Below, piece after piece: positions 25,539-34,901 of a DNA stretch of 64,000 nt. The notes below the pieces were generated by a model that did no database searches, was not told the origin of the DNA, and was given only the letters and a program-made list of their open reading frames with translations. The position numbers and the translations under genes are program-made. Where the stretch lies: the NCBI RefSeq assembly GCF_003584645.1, contig NZ_AP017928.1:2580395-2644394 (forward strand). Reading direction: 5' to 3'. The stretch's first letter is position 1, and the number at the start of each line of letters is the position of its first letter. This DNA comes from Methylocaldum marinum (GTDB lineage: Bacteria; Pseudomonadota; Gammaproteobacteria; Methylococcales; Methylococcaceae).

Positions 25539-26219
25539 CTAAAATGAACCCCAACCGCTTTTCTTGCGCCAGGACATGCGCGGCAGAACCACACCCAGCA
25601 CGACCCCCCCAAACAGAACGCCGGCTCCGATCATAAACCAGTCCTGGCGATGATCCGCGTCCAGAGCCTGCTTTTCGCGGCGAAGCGTATCCAACTCCCT
25701 TTCCAGGCTGATGACGCTTTCCCGTAGCTGGTCGCGCTCGGACTGAATTTGCAGGACATTGGCAGAGGCCTGGCGGACTGACATCAATTCCGTATTCAGC
25801 CGAGTGGCCTCGGCTTGAAGCTGTTGGGCCGTCTTGTCGGTACTCAGTCTGCCCGACTCGGAACTCGCCAAATCCGCTTTCAGGCGTTTGTTCTCCTCTA
25901 AAGCCGCATCGAGTTTTTTCGCGATCTCGTCGAGCTGGTTGAGCGCGACCGGCTCGTCCGAAAGGTATCGGGTGAGTATCCAGCCCTCCTCTCCGCTATT
26001 CAGCCGGACGAAGGAATAACCCGACTGCGCGTTTCGTTCGAGTACAGTCAGCTCGGTACCCGAGGGAACCGATTTTATGATCTTATGTTGCAAGCTCTTG
26101 CCCGAGCGCATTTGAACTTCGAGTCGGTCGGTGACGTAGGCCTTCTTCGCGGCATGAGCCCAAAAAGGGACGCCAAGAATGAACACGAAGAGCATCGTTT
26201 TCAATAGTTTTTTTTGCAT
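25539..26219 (-). CDS. TIGR04211-like SH3 and coiled-coil membrane protein (YgiM-like)
   Basis: A 226-residue protein built as signal peptide (about 1-23, ending WAHA), bacterial SH3 domain (about 25-90: YVTDRLEVQMRSGKSLQHKIIKSVPSGTELTVL...GEEGWILTRYLSDEP), a coiled coil of about 100 residues (DEIAKKLDAALEENKRLKADL onward), and a C-terminal membrane helix (WFMIGAGVLFGGVVLGVVLP) with a basic tail. This domain order is that of E. coli YgiM and the TIGR04211 family, whose biochemical role is not settled. The ATG at 26219 is preferred because it opens directly into the signal peptide. An earlier frame start at 26306 adds a charged leader. It follows prsT on the same strand with a 120-base gap. 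Confidence 0.8.
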   Translation of the reverse strand: MQKKLLKTMLFVFILGVPFWAHAAKKAYVTDRLEVQMRSGKSLQHKIIKSVPSGTELTVLERNAQSGYSFVRLNSGEEGWILTRYLSDEPVALNQLDEIAKKLDAALEENKRLKADLASSESGRLSTDKTAQQLQAEATRLNTELMSVRQASANVLQIQSERDQLRESVISLERELDTLRREKQALDADHRQDWFMIGAGVLFGGVVLGVVLPRMSWRKKSGWGSF

Positions 26220-26342
26220 CGGCTGAGCCACTTTACGCTGTTTTCCTTCAAAAGTTAAAGAGTGGAATTTGGTTTTCGCCCCGCGTCCGGACCTGGTATA
26301 AAACACTCGAGCCGAAGGACAGGGATCCGATCGGCAGCGGAC

Positions 26343-29099
26343 CTAGAGCCCCTTGAGCAAGGTTTCCGCCTTATCCCGGTCGGCAAAATTTTTCTTTTCC
26401 TTCAATAGGCGTTCCAGCTCCTTGCGAGCTTCGTCCTTGCGTCCCGACTTAGCCAAGGCCTCGGCCAGATGAATGCGAATTTGCACCAGATGGGGCGCAT
26501 GTACGGCCGCATCCCGCAAGAGGTTCACTCCTTTCTCGTATTTTCCGTTCTGCACGAAAATCCAGCCGATCGTATCCATGACTTCCGGATGATTCTCCGA
26601 GGCAGGCAGTAATTGTTCGGCCAAGGGCAACGCCTTTGCACTTCCCACCTCTTGATACAGCCAAGCCAGATTGTTTTGCACGACGGTATTGTCGGGCTTC
26701 AGCTTTTGAGCTTTCTCGTAAGCCTCCAAGGCTTCCTTCTGTCTGCCGCCCTCCTGATGCGCCATGGCCAACAGCACCCAAGACTCGAGATCGTCTTGCG
26801 CCGATTGCAGCCATTGATTCAGCCCGTCAAAAGCTTCCTGATCTTTTCCCAAGGCACGTCGTGTTTGAAATAGACGCCGCGCCAAGACTGGACTCGGGGC
26901 CGACTGAAAGGCCTTTTCATATGCGGGGAGCGCTTCCTTGAACAAATTTTGAGCAAATTGAACATCGCCTTCCAGCTGATCACCTAGCGGCGATTTCGGG
27001 TGCTTGGTTTTTATTGTCTCCGCTAATTTCAGCGCTTCCCGAAACTTTTTCTCCTGCACATGCAGTTCCGCCTGGGCCAGGAGAGCCGGCACATAATCGG
27101 GCGAATGCTTCAAAGCACTTTCCCACTCGGCCTTGGCCGCCTGCTTTTCGCCTTTTGTATAAAGGACCTGGGCAAGCTGATGGCGGTACTCCGGATTATT
27201 CGGAACCTTGCTCACCAGTTTCTTGAACGTCGTTATCGCGCTGGCTCCTTCGCCATTGGCCGATTGAGCCAAAGCCAGGCTTTGAAGTGCCAGCGGGTGA
27301 TCGTGATGATGGTTCTCGGCATCGCGCGCAACTTCCAGCGCCTGCAAGGCCTTGCCACGTGCCAGAAGGTAGCGGGAAAGCATTACCGCGGGCTGCAACG
27401 CCTTGGGATTTTTCTCACGCGCTTCCTTCAGATATTTTTCCATGCTCTCATAGTCCTTGCGCGTCTCGGCGATCTGGGCAAGGCCGAGGTGCGCCGCCAG
27501 ATTTTTGGAGTCGCGCTGAAGGACCTGTTGATAGTACCCAACCGCGGACTCGGGATTGTTGCCGCTCAGTTCAAGTTTCGCCAGGTTAAGCGCTGCGGTC
27601 GTATAGTCCGGTTTCAGCTTCAGAGCCGACGTCCAGTGCTCGCGCGCTTTCCCCGTATCGCCCTTGGCCATGTAGGCGGCGCCGATCAAATTCTCCGGCA
27701 TCGGGTCGCCGGGCATTTTGCTCCTCATTTTTTGGGCCGCTTCGATCGCCTCATCCGTTTTTTTCTGGTGGATCAGGGTAAGGATCAGCATGACGTCCGC
27801 CTGCATCAGATTCTGATCCAGTTCCACGGCGGACTTGAGATCGTCCACCGCCTGGTCCATCTGTCCCGACCCGATGCGCCCCAGGGCCAATTGAGCCTTG
27901 ACCGATCCCTCCTCGGGGGCGAGTTCGGAAGCCCGATTCAGATACTCGGTCGCCGAGTCGTATTTTTTCTCCTGAAGATAGGCACTGCCGAGGAGGGCGA
28001 GATATTGCGGATCGTCGGATGCCTGATCTTCGAATCCTTTCAAAAGCTCCACGGCATCATGTGGCCGGCCCAATTTCATCCGTGTCGCGGCCAGCAGCTT
28101 CGCTGCGGGTAAATGCTTGGGGAAGGTTCCGAGGTATTGTGCGAGATTGTTTTCCGCCGACTCGTATTTCCCTTGTTGATAAGCAATCGTACCCAAAAGC
28201 AACCGGCTGGACAGATGGTTCGGAAGCGCACTGGTGACTTTGAGCAACGCGTCTTCGGCTTCTTGAAACTCTTTCTTCTGAAAGGCGATGACCGCATGAA
28301 GGTATAAGGCCAGCGGCACTTCTCCCACGTTCTTTTGTACTTCGTCGACGTCCTTTTGAGCATCCTCCGTCTTGCCCGTAGCGAGAAAGACGGCAGCCCG
28401 TCCGAGCCGAGCCCGCACATCAAACGGCTGAATCTCGAGCGCCTTGGTGAAGGCTTCGGCCGAACCCGCGAGATCGCCGTCCAGACGCCTGGTTTCCCCC
28501 AGGATCACCCATGCGCTCACGCTCTTTGCATCAGCGGCAACCGCCTGAGCGGCATATTCGATCGCCTTCTTGAACTGCTTGTTCTGAATCTCCAACATGG
28601 CAAGTCCGAGCAGCGCATCGCTCGCATTCGAGTCGAGCTTCAGCGCCGCATCGAAGCTTTCCCTCGCCTGCTCGGGCTGGTTCAGTGAAATGTGGGCGAG
28701 TCCCCGAATGCCGTAAACTTGAGCGCGCATCGTCTCGGCCAAATCGTCTTCCGGCTCGATCTGCTCGAGAATGGTCTTCGGCTTAGCCTGCAACAAATAG
28801 GCACGCGCCAAAGGAACCATCCACCTGTCCCTGGACACTCCGAGATCTCTAGCCTTTTCCAGCTCTTTTGCCGCCGAAGGTCCGTCGCCCAACATGAGAT
28901 AGCTCTCCCCGATCAATACTCGGGCGTCGGCGTTTTCGGGGTTGCCCTGAAGTAGGTTCTTCAATTGAATGACCGCCGCCTTCGGCTCGCCCTTGTGGAG
29001 ATAATCCCGAGCCTGCTCGAGCAGGTCCTGGTCGGCTCCGGCCCGCTCGTGAGCGATGAACGACACTGCCAAGAGAAGCGCTTTTAAAATCCGCACCAT
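26343..29099 (-). CDS. prsT: PEP-CTERM/XrtA system TPR-repeat protein PrsT
   Basis: A 918-residue secreted protein composed almost entirely of tetratricopeptide repeats (more than 20 units, e.g. GEPKAAVIQLKNLLQGNPENADARVLIGESYLMLGD near the start and LKPDNTVVQNNLAWLYQEVG near the end). Its length, repeat architecture and location behind prsK-prsR identify the PrsT component of the PEP-CTERM exopolysaccharide module. The signal peptide is MVRILKALLLAVSFIAHERAGA. PrsT is normally described as a lipoprotein, but no Cys follows the signal here, so lipid attachment is not supported. It is likely periplasmic, aiding polysaccharide export or assembly. It starts only 10 bases after the prsR stop, in the same operon. 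Confidence 0.88.
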   Translation of the reverse strand: MVRILKALLLAVSFIAHERAGADQDLLEQARDYLHKGEPKAAVIQLKNLLQGNPENADARVLIGESYLMLGDGPSAAKELEKARDLGVSRDRWMVPLARAYLLQAKPKTILEQIEPEDDLAETMRAQVYGIRGLAHISLNQPEQARESFDAALKLDSNASDALLGLAMLEIQNKQFKKAIEYAAQAVAADAKSVSAWVILGETRRLDGDLAGSAEAFTKALEIQPFDVRARLGRAAVFLATGKTEDAQKDVDEVQKNVGEVPLALYLHAVIAFQKKEFQEAEDALLKVTSALPNHLSSRLLLGTIAYQQGKYESAENNLAQYLGTFPKHLPAAKLLAATRMKLGRPHDAVELLKGFEDQASDDPQYLALLGSAYLQEKKYDSATEYLNRASELAPEEGSVKAQLALGRIGSGQMDQAVDDLKSAVELDQNLMQADVMLILTLIHQKKTDEAIEAAQKMRSKMPGDPMPENLIGAAYMAKGDTGKAREHWTSALKLKPDYTTAALNLAKLELSGNNPESAVGYYQQVLQRDSKNLAAHLGLAQIAETRKDYESMEKYLKEAREKNPKALQPAVMLSRYLLARGKALQALEVARDAENHHHDHPLALQSLALAQSANGEGASAITTFKKLVSKVPNNPEYRHQLAQVLYTKGEKQAAKAEWESALKHSPDYVPALLAQAELHVQEKKFREALKLAETIKTKHPKSPLGDQLEGDVQFAQNLFKEALPAYEKAFQSAPSPVLARRLFQTRRALGKDQEAFDGLNQWLQSAQDDLESWVLLAMAHQEGGRQKEALEAYEKAQKLKPDNTVVQNNLAWLYQEVGSAKALPLAEQLLPASENHPEVMDTIGWIFVQNGKYEKGVNLLRDAAVHAPHLVQIRIHLAEALAKSGRKDEARKELERLLKEKKNFADRDKAETLLKGL

Positions 29100-29109
29100 A
29101 GTTATCCCT

Positions 29110-30462
29110 CTAAATTTTAAGATTGAACTTGCTCAACAGCGCGTAAAGCGTCGGACGCGTAATCTCCAGTATTTCGGCCGCCTTGGTGACATTTTCGCCG
29201 GCTTCGCTGAGCGCGGCGCAAATCGCTTGACGCTCGGCCATGTCGCGTGCTTCGCGCAAGCTCCATAAGCGCCGCTTGAACTCGCCCGGCGCAAGCTCCA
29301 TGTCCTTGGCCTCGATCAGCGGTCCCGAGGCCATCACCACGGCTCTCTTGACCTTATGCTCAAGTTCCCGAACGTTTCCCGGCCAGTGATAAGCTTCCAT
29401 GGCCGACAGCGCTCCCTCGCTGAAACCGAGAATATTCGCCCGGCGCATTTGCTGCGCGAACTTATCCAGGAAAGCGCGGGCCAATACCGCTACGTCCCCG
29501 GTTCTCTCCCTGAGCGGCGGGATATTGATGATCATTTCGTTGATGCGGAAATAGAGATCCTCTCTGAACTTTCCTTCACTGATCAGCTTGGAGAGATTTT
29601 GGTGGGTCGCGCAGATCAAACGAACATCGACCTTGATCGGCTGCCGGCCTCCGACCCGTTCGACGACTCGCTCCTGGAGAACGCGCAACAACTTCGGCTG
29701 CAGCGAAAGCGGAATGTCTCCTATTTCATCGAGAAAGAAGGTTCCGCCGTCGGCCAGCTCGAACTTGCCCTTGGTTTGTTGTGTCGCACCGGTATACGCA
29801 CCTTTCTCGAAACCGAACAGCTCGCTTTCCAGCAAACTGTCCGGAATGGCGGCGGCATTGACGGCGATAAAGGGCTTTTTCGAACGGGGGCTCAGCGTGT
29901 GTAGCGCACGCGCAAGCACCTCCTTGCCGGTGCCGCTCTCGCCCAACAGCAATACGGTAATGTCGGTAGGCGCCAATCGCTCGATCATGCGGCAAACTTC
30001 GTGCATTTCCGGACTGGCGGCGATAACGCCGTCCAGAGGGTTGCTGATGTGCATGCGCCGGAACTGCCGATTTTCTTCCTCGAGACCGTAAAGACGGAAG
30101 GCCCGCTCCACCACGAAGGAGAGAGTTTCCGGATCGATCGGCTTTTGATAGAAATCGTAGGCACCGAGCCCGACCGACTTGACCGGGTTGATCTGATCAT
30201 CGTTACCGGTAATGACGATGACCTTGGTTGTCGGTGCTATCGATAAAATCTCGCTGAGTACCGTGAAACCTTCGCTCACGCCGCCCGGGTCCGGCGGCAA
30301 TCCGAGATCGAGCGTAACCACGGCCGGCTGATTGCGTTTGACCGCCGCGATCGCCGAGTCGCGGTCATCCGCCATCAAAACCTTGTATTGCTCGAAGCTC
30401 CAGCGGAGTTGGCTCTGCAGTCCAGGATCGTCTTCGACGATCAGCAACGTTTGCTCGCTCAA
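29110..30462 (-). CDS. prsR: PEP-CTERM-box response regulator PrsR (sigma-54 activator)
   Basis: A 450-residue NtrC-type regulator. The receiver domain (about 1-125) has the phospho-acceptor Asp in VVTLDLGLPP (near 52) and the conserved Lys in YDFYQKPIDP. The AAA+ sigma-54 interaction domain has Walker A LGESGTGKEVLARAL (about 172-186), the sigma-54 loop ELFGFEKGAYTGA (a GAFTGA variant with Tyr) and Walker B GGTFFLDEIGD. The C-terminal Fis-type helix-turn-helix ends ENVTKAAEILEITRPTLYALLSKFNLKI. It starts with TTG at 30460-30462, which overlaps the TGA of prsK (TTGA), indicating translational coupling. It should activate sigma-54 promoters preceded by PEP-CTERM boxes; no such promoter could be confirmed in this window. 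Confidence 0.92.
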   Translation of the reverse strand: MSEQTLLIVEDDPGLQSQLRWSFEQYKVLMADDRDSAIAAVKRNQPAVVTLDLGLPPDPGGVSEGFTVLSEILSIAPTTKVIVITGNDDQINPVKSVGLGAYDFYQKPIDPETLSFVVERAFRLYGLEEENRQFRRMHISNPLDGVIAASPEMHEVCRMIERLAPTDITVLLLGESGTGKEVLARALHTLSPRSKKPFIAVNAAAIPDSLLESELFGFEKGAYTGATQQTKGKFELADGGTFFLDEIGDIPLSLQPKLLRVLQERVVERVGGRQPIKVDVRLICATHQNLSKLISEGKFREDLYFRINEMIINIPPLRERTGDVAVLARAFLDKFAQQMRRANILGFSEGALSAMEAYHWPGNVRELEHKVKRAVVMASGPLIEAKDMELAPGEFKRRLWSLREARDMAERQAICAALSEAGENVTKAAEILEITRPTLYALLSKFNLKI

Positions 30463-32564
30463 GCGGAATTCACCTCATTTAACGCAAGCTCGTCGGAATT
30501 GGTGACGATAGGGATCGAGAAGCAGAACAACGTGCGCTCCCCCGGTTCGCTTCTCACGCTGAGGTCTCCTCCCAGAGACCGTATGTATTCGCGGCTCTCG
30601 TACGCGCCTATGCCCATTCCGGTTACTCCCTTCGTTGTTTCGAAAGGCTTGAACAGGCGAGTACGAATAAATTCCTCATCCATGCCCTGTCCGTTGTCCT
30701 CGATCTCAACCTCGGCATGTCCGTTCTGATCCAGCCTCATTCGGACACGCACGCGGCCGTTTTTGCCGGCGGCATCCTGAGCGTTCTGGATAATGTGCTC
30801 GAACGAAGACGCCAGGCGATCGCGATTGGCCCTGACCAAAATTCGCTGCCTAAACATATCACAGGTAGGAATCGGCGCCTGCACCTTTCGCGACGCTAAT
30901 ACTTCCCCAACAAGCTCCCCGAGGTCAATCACCCGTTCCGATTGTACCGAGCCGGAATTCTTCAATTGGGACATCAGGCGGCTCATCTTCCCGACCGCAT
31001 GGTCCACCGTTTTGATGGCATCTCGCATAAATTCGGGATTATTGTGATGGCGCTCCGCATTCCGCACCACCAAGCTTAGTTGTGCGATTAGGTTTTTCAA
31101 ATCGTGAATGATGAATGCGGAGAGCCGATTGAAACCCTCGAACTGCCGAGCTTCGGCCAGGGCACGACCGGCATCCTCGAGCGCCAGATAACTCGCCGCC
31201 AAACGGCCGGAGGTCTTCAATAAATCTATGACCTCCCAATTCCAGTGTATCGGGGTGCGTGGACGGGTCAGCAGCATCAGCCCCAACATCTGTTGTTTCT
31301 GCTGAAACAAAGGCACCAGCAGCCAGGCGTCGGACGCGGACTCGACCCATCCCGGCCAGCTCAGTCCGTCATAGGCCTCCGGCATCACCAACATTTCGGG
31401 CAAATTGACGATCCACGCCTTGTCTTCCATGTAACGGACAACGACATCGCCGCGATCGATTAACGGAACATCGAGCTTGGGCTCTCCAAAGCTGGCGCGC
31501 CACACGAAATGTCCATTCGAAGCGCGTACCCAAAGTACGCCGCTCGGGCTCTCGACGGCCTGACCCAAGGCTACGATCACGCGTTCTTCGAGCGGTAATC
31601 CGGAACCGGTATCCGAGAGCGTCGTGATGATGCGAAGCCACTCCTCCCGGTAATCATAAGCATAGTTAAAGAAATTTTTGTTCAGGAATACTCTTATGTG
31701 CGCCCGCATCTGGCCCGAAAAAAGCAGTAGGGCAAGCAACAAGAAAGCCCCGACCAGAAAAACGATCTGCGCGATGGCACCCCATTCTCCGCCGTAGGTC
31801 TTGATGTAATAGCCGGCGGTCGCCATGAGCAGCAAGTAAACGCCGGCCCCGAGCAAGGTCACGGAATGAAAGACCACCTGGCGGGAAACGAATACGTCCA
31901 CCGACCACTGCGGGTTGCGGGCGGCGGAAACGATGAAGAGGGGCGGCAGCAGAGCCGAGACGGCGCCCCGCGCCACCCATAGCTCCGCATTGATGCGCTG
32001 GAACAGCAAGGCGTCCGAGTAAAGATAAAAATCGTAGGCGAACATCCCGCCCAAAGCGAAACAGAGGAATTTGACCCGCCACCGGAGATCGGTGCGAATG
32101 TTGCGGAAATATTGCTCGACCAAGACCAAACCGATCAAGGCCAGAAGGACATGGCCGCACAACTGAAAGGCGGGCCGGAACACATCCGGAAAAGATTCTT
32201 CCAAGAGCGGCGAAATCCAGACATAAGTTGTCTGAACACCTACCGCTAGATGAACACCCCGGTTAATCGATTTCGCGGTCGTCGAACGCGGGCCGGTACC
32301 GGTATCCTTGAGCGGGCTGAACAGCTTGCCGAGAAACAGCAGCCAGACATAAGTCCTGACGATTTCGATCGACCATATGAAAGCGACCGAAAAGAAGAGG
32401 TAAGTCTCCTGCAGCGCTAAAACGGCGCACCAGATCATGGTCACGGCCGACGCCAGAATCAGCGAACGCCCGATGAGGTTGCCGCGCCAACTGACCAGCA
32501 GCAAGGCGCTCAAAAAAAGATAGGCGAAGAAACCTGCCAGATAGCTGACGGCGCCGACAGTCAT
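30459..32564 (-). CDS. prsK: PEP-CTERM/XrtA system histidine kinase PrsK
   Basis: A 701-residue membrane kinase. The N-terminal half has about nine hydrophobic helices (residues 1-300). A GAF-like sensor region follows (about 320-470), then the dimerisation helix with the phospho-acceptor His in RLSAFIIHDLKNLIAQLSLV (near 490), and a HATPase domain with the N box (SFEHIIQNAQDA), G1 box (EIEDNGQGM) and G2 box (GVTGMGIGAYESREYIRSLGG). This layout matches PrsK, which partners PrsR. The His is in the H-D-L-K-N form seen in this family. The gene overlaps prsR by 4 bases and is separated from the sugar transferase upstream by 82 bases. Confidence 0.9.
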   Translation of the reverse strand: MTVGAVSYLAGFFAYLFLSALLLVSWRGNLIGRSLILASAVTMIWCAVLALQETYLFFSVAFIWSIEIVRTYVWLLFLGKLFSPLKDTGTGPRSTTAKSINRGVHLAVGVQTTYVWISPLLEESFPDVFRPAFQLCGHVLLALIGLVLVEQYFRNIRTDLRWRVKFLCFALGGMFAYDFYLYSDALLFQRINAELWVARGAVSALLPPLFIVSAARNPQWSVDVFVSRQVVFHSVTLLGAGVYLLLMATAGYYIKTYGGEWGAIAQIVFLVGAFLLLALLLFSGQMRAHIRVFLNKNFFNYAYDYREEWLRIITTLSDTGSGLPLEERVIVALGQAVESPSGVLWVRASNGHFVWRASFGEPKLDVPLIDRGDVVVRYMEDKAWIVNLPEMLVMPEAYDGLSWPGWVESASDAWLLVPLFQQKQQMLGLMLLTRPRTPIHWNWEVIDLLKTSGRLAASYLALEDAGRALAEARQFEGFNRLSAFIIHDLKNLIAQLSLVVRNAERHHNNPEFMRDAIKTVDHAVGKMSRLMSQLKNSGSVQSERVIDLGELVGEVLASRKVQAPIPTCDMFRQRILVRANRDRLASSFEHIIQNAQDAAGKNGRVRVRMRLDQNGHAEVEIEDNGQGMDEEFIRTRLFKPFETTKGVTGMGIGAYESREYIRSLGGDLSVRSEPGERTLFCFSIPIVTNSDELALNEVNSA

Positions 32565-32646
32565 GCGTCCTCTGTGTTAAACGAAACCGCTGACGCTCAT
32601 CAGCATAACCGGGACAACCCGGGAATGGGAATTCACACGCAGGACT

Positions 32647-34041
32647 TCAGCGAGCGCCCTTTCCCCAAACAACCACTTCGATGGTCTGTAACATGATGAG
32701 AAAATCGAGAAATAGACTGTAGTTCTTGACGTAATATAAGTCGAACTGCAGTTTCTCGATGGCATCCTCATAACTTGATCCATAGGGATAACACAGCTGC
32801 GCCCAGCCGGTAATGCCGGGCTTCACCCGATGGCGCTCGGAATAATAAGGTATGGATTCCGCGAATTTTTCGACGAATTCGGGCCGTTCCGGACGCGGAC
32901 CGACAAAGCTCATTTCACCTTTCAGAACATTAAACAACTGCGGCAATTCATCGATGCGGGTTTTTCGAATGAACCGCCCCACCCGCGTCACGCGATCGTC
33001 GTCCTTTGTCGCCCAGCGCGCTCGGCCGTCCTTCTCGGCATCTGTGCGCATGCTGCGGAACTTGATTACCTTGAACAACCGCCAGTTCTTGCCAACCCGC
33101 ACCTGGCGGTAAAGCACCGGCGCCCGCCAACCGCTCTCGATCAGGATCGCCAGCGCGGTCAGCAGCATGACGGGCCAGCTTACGGCCAGCAGGGCGAGGC
33201 TAGCGACCACATCGAAAGACCGTTTCGACAGCTGCTGGAAGCCGCTATAGCGAAATCCGTCGGAAAAGACCAGCCAACTGGGATGCAGACAGTCGACTCG
33301 AATCAGCCCCCCTTCGCGCTCGAAAAAGTGCAAGAGGTCCACGACTTCGAGGCCGTTCATCTTGCAGTCCAAGATCTCGTCGACCGCCAGCCCTCCGCGG
33401 CGATCATCCGGAGCGACCACAATTTCGTCGACGTCATGCAGATTGGCGTACTCGTTGAGGGGCATCTCCAAATTGCACAGGCGGTGAGACTCTATCCGGC
33501 AGACGTCTCCGCCCATCTGCACGAAACCGATGACGCTGAAGCTCGGGTTGGACGCTCTGTTCTCGAACTCCTGGATCATGTTGGCATTGCAACCCGCACC
33601 TAAAACCAGCACCCGCCGCCTGAGCTCTTGCCGGTCCACGAACTTCAAGAACATAAACCGCGAAAACAGCGTGAGAGCCAAGGCCGACAGCAAGGCGTAG
33701 CCTAAAACGCCTCGCCCCACGAAAATCGCCGGAATCGCATAAAAAACCAGCCCCATCAAAACCGTGCCGAGCATGAAACTCGCCAGCACGCGGAGCAGCA
33801 GCCCGGCATCGCCACCCAGCTGCGCCCGCTGATAAAGCCCCATGCCGGTAGTGCTCGCTAGCATGAAAATGCAGAAAACAGCCGAGGGACTGGTCAAATC
33901 GATAGCCGAAAAACTGCTTTGGAAATCCGGAAAAAATCGTAGCACCGCTCCCATATAAAAGGCGGAAAAGAAAATGCCGCAGTCAAGCAGAAAAATAATC
34001 AGGTAAATGCTTGAGATATAATGGCGGAAAACGCGGATCAT
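32647..34041 (-). CDS. PEP-CTERM-type undecaprenyl-phosphate sugar transferase (TIGR03013-like)
   Basis: A 464-residue polyprenyl glycosylphosphotransferase. The N-terminal half has about four membrane helices plus a nucleotide-binding-like soluble segment (RRVLVLGAGCNANMIQEFE, near 143). A fifth helix (VVASLALLAVSWPVMLLTALAIL) precedes the catalytic sugar-transferase domain (about 265-464) with KVIKFRSMRTDAEKDGRARWA, RVTRVGRFIRKTRIDELPQLFNVLKGEMSFVGPRPERPEF and VKPGITGWAQ. It moves a sugar-1-phosphate to undecaprenyl phosphate and so starts exopolysaccharide repeat-unit assembly at the inner membrane. The family name TIGR03013 is from memory of PEP-CTERM-associated members. It heads the minus-strand block GT, prsK, prsR, prsT. 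Confidence 0.9.
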   Translation of the reverse strand: MIRVFRHYISSIYLIIFLLDCGIFFSAFYMGAVLRFFPDFQSSFSAIDLTSPSAVFCIFMLASTTGMGLYQRAQLGGDAGLLLRVLASFMLGTVLMGLVFYAIPAIFVGRGVLGYALLSALALTLFSRFMFLKFVDRQELRRRVLVLGAGCNANMIQEFENRASNPSFSVIGFVQMGGDVCRIESHRLCNLEMPLNEYANLHDVDEIVVAPDDRRGGLAVDEILDCKMNGLEVVDLLHFFEREGGLIRVDCLHPSWLVFSDGFRYSGFQQLSKRSFDVVASLALLAVSWPVMLLTALAILIESGWRAPVLYRQVRVGKNWRLFKVIKFRSMRTDAEKDGRARWATKDDDRVTRVGRFIRKTRIDELPQLFNVLKGEMSFVGPRPERPEFVEKFAESIPYYSERHRVKPGITGWAQLCYPYGSSYEDAIEKLQFDLYYVKNYSLFLDFLIMLQTIEVVVWGKGAR

Positions 34042-34901
34042 AAATCTTGCGGACTGTTAGTCGGATAATTGCTGCCGGAGCGTACGAAGCTGTCTTATTT
34101 CGGCATGGCTACGGGGCAAGACTCGGCCGTTCCGCTTCGAACAAGAAAAATCATATCGAGGATTGTTAAAGACAAAATTCGAGCGGCAAGTCATTGCTGA
34201 CCTGCTCGATACGTCATCGAGCAATCTGCTCCTCATTATGCTGCCCCCTTGCGGATGGATTTCTGTCGTGCGTTCACCGTCACCCGGGACGGACGCACTC
34301 GAGATCATTTGGAATCACTTCCGCAGTGGCGCCAACATCTTCTTTGTATCCGCAATGTTCGGCTTATCTCAAACGATAAACCGAATTTCGATCGGCCGGC
34401 GGTCGTAATCGGGGCACAACTTTAACACATTCATTTTTTGCGCAAAGCCCGCGAAAAAATTGGGGTTTTATTCAAGAACTTAAGCATTTCGTCGCCAAGC
34501 CCTTCCAGGCGACCCGCGAACTCGGCAAGGACTTTCCTTGTGCCGAATCGGCCTTCCTTCTGCCGAGACCTATGGGAATGAACTGCAAGCCCGTGAATGC
34601 AGAACCCGGGCATGAGAGCCGCGATCCCGCCGCTCCACATTCCGGTTTCGGATGGCACCGGATGGACGCGCGGAAAACAGAGGAAAAGCTTTCCGCTTCA
34701 TCGACCGTCCTTTAGAATTAAAAGCGAAATTGCGTTTTCGGCGTCGCGGCCCGTCCTCTTTATTGGTGAAATTGCTTCTTCACAAAGCCGACCGATCAGG
34801 GGACTAAACGCGCGCTGCCATGGCCAAATCGTCACAAGTACCAAAAATTTAATCTAAGCTTTCGCTGAATTTCCAAGATTCCTCACTCATTTGGAGGCAT
34901 G
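34042..34901. other. Divergent intergenic region between EPS gene blocks, no gene seen
   Basis: About 860 bases separate the minus-strand sugar transferase block from the plus-strand sugar-nucleotide genes. Short open frames on both strands have no recognisable content. I searched by eye for TGGCAC-N5-TTGC sigma-54 sites because PrsR would be expected to act here, and found none with correct spacing. Two TGGCAC-like starts (near 34649 and 34326) lack the -12 element. The 60 bases before 34902 are AT-rich and carry GGAGG. Confidence 0.45.

Noticed and set aside
34163..34408. 81-codon open frame in the EPS intergenic region, and overlapping minus-strand frame 34057-34308
   Set aside because: Neither has a ribosome-binding site, domain or signal feature; their overlap on opposite strands is typical of chance frames.
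34649..34675. Possible sigma-54 promoter (TGGCAC) in the EPS intergenic region
   Set aside because: TGGCAC is present but no TTGC-type -12 element occurs at the required spacing; the same was true of a TGGCGC at 34326.
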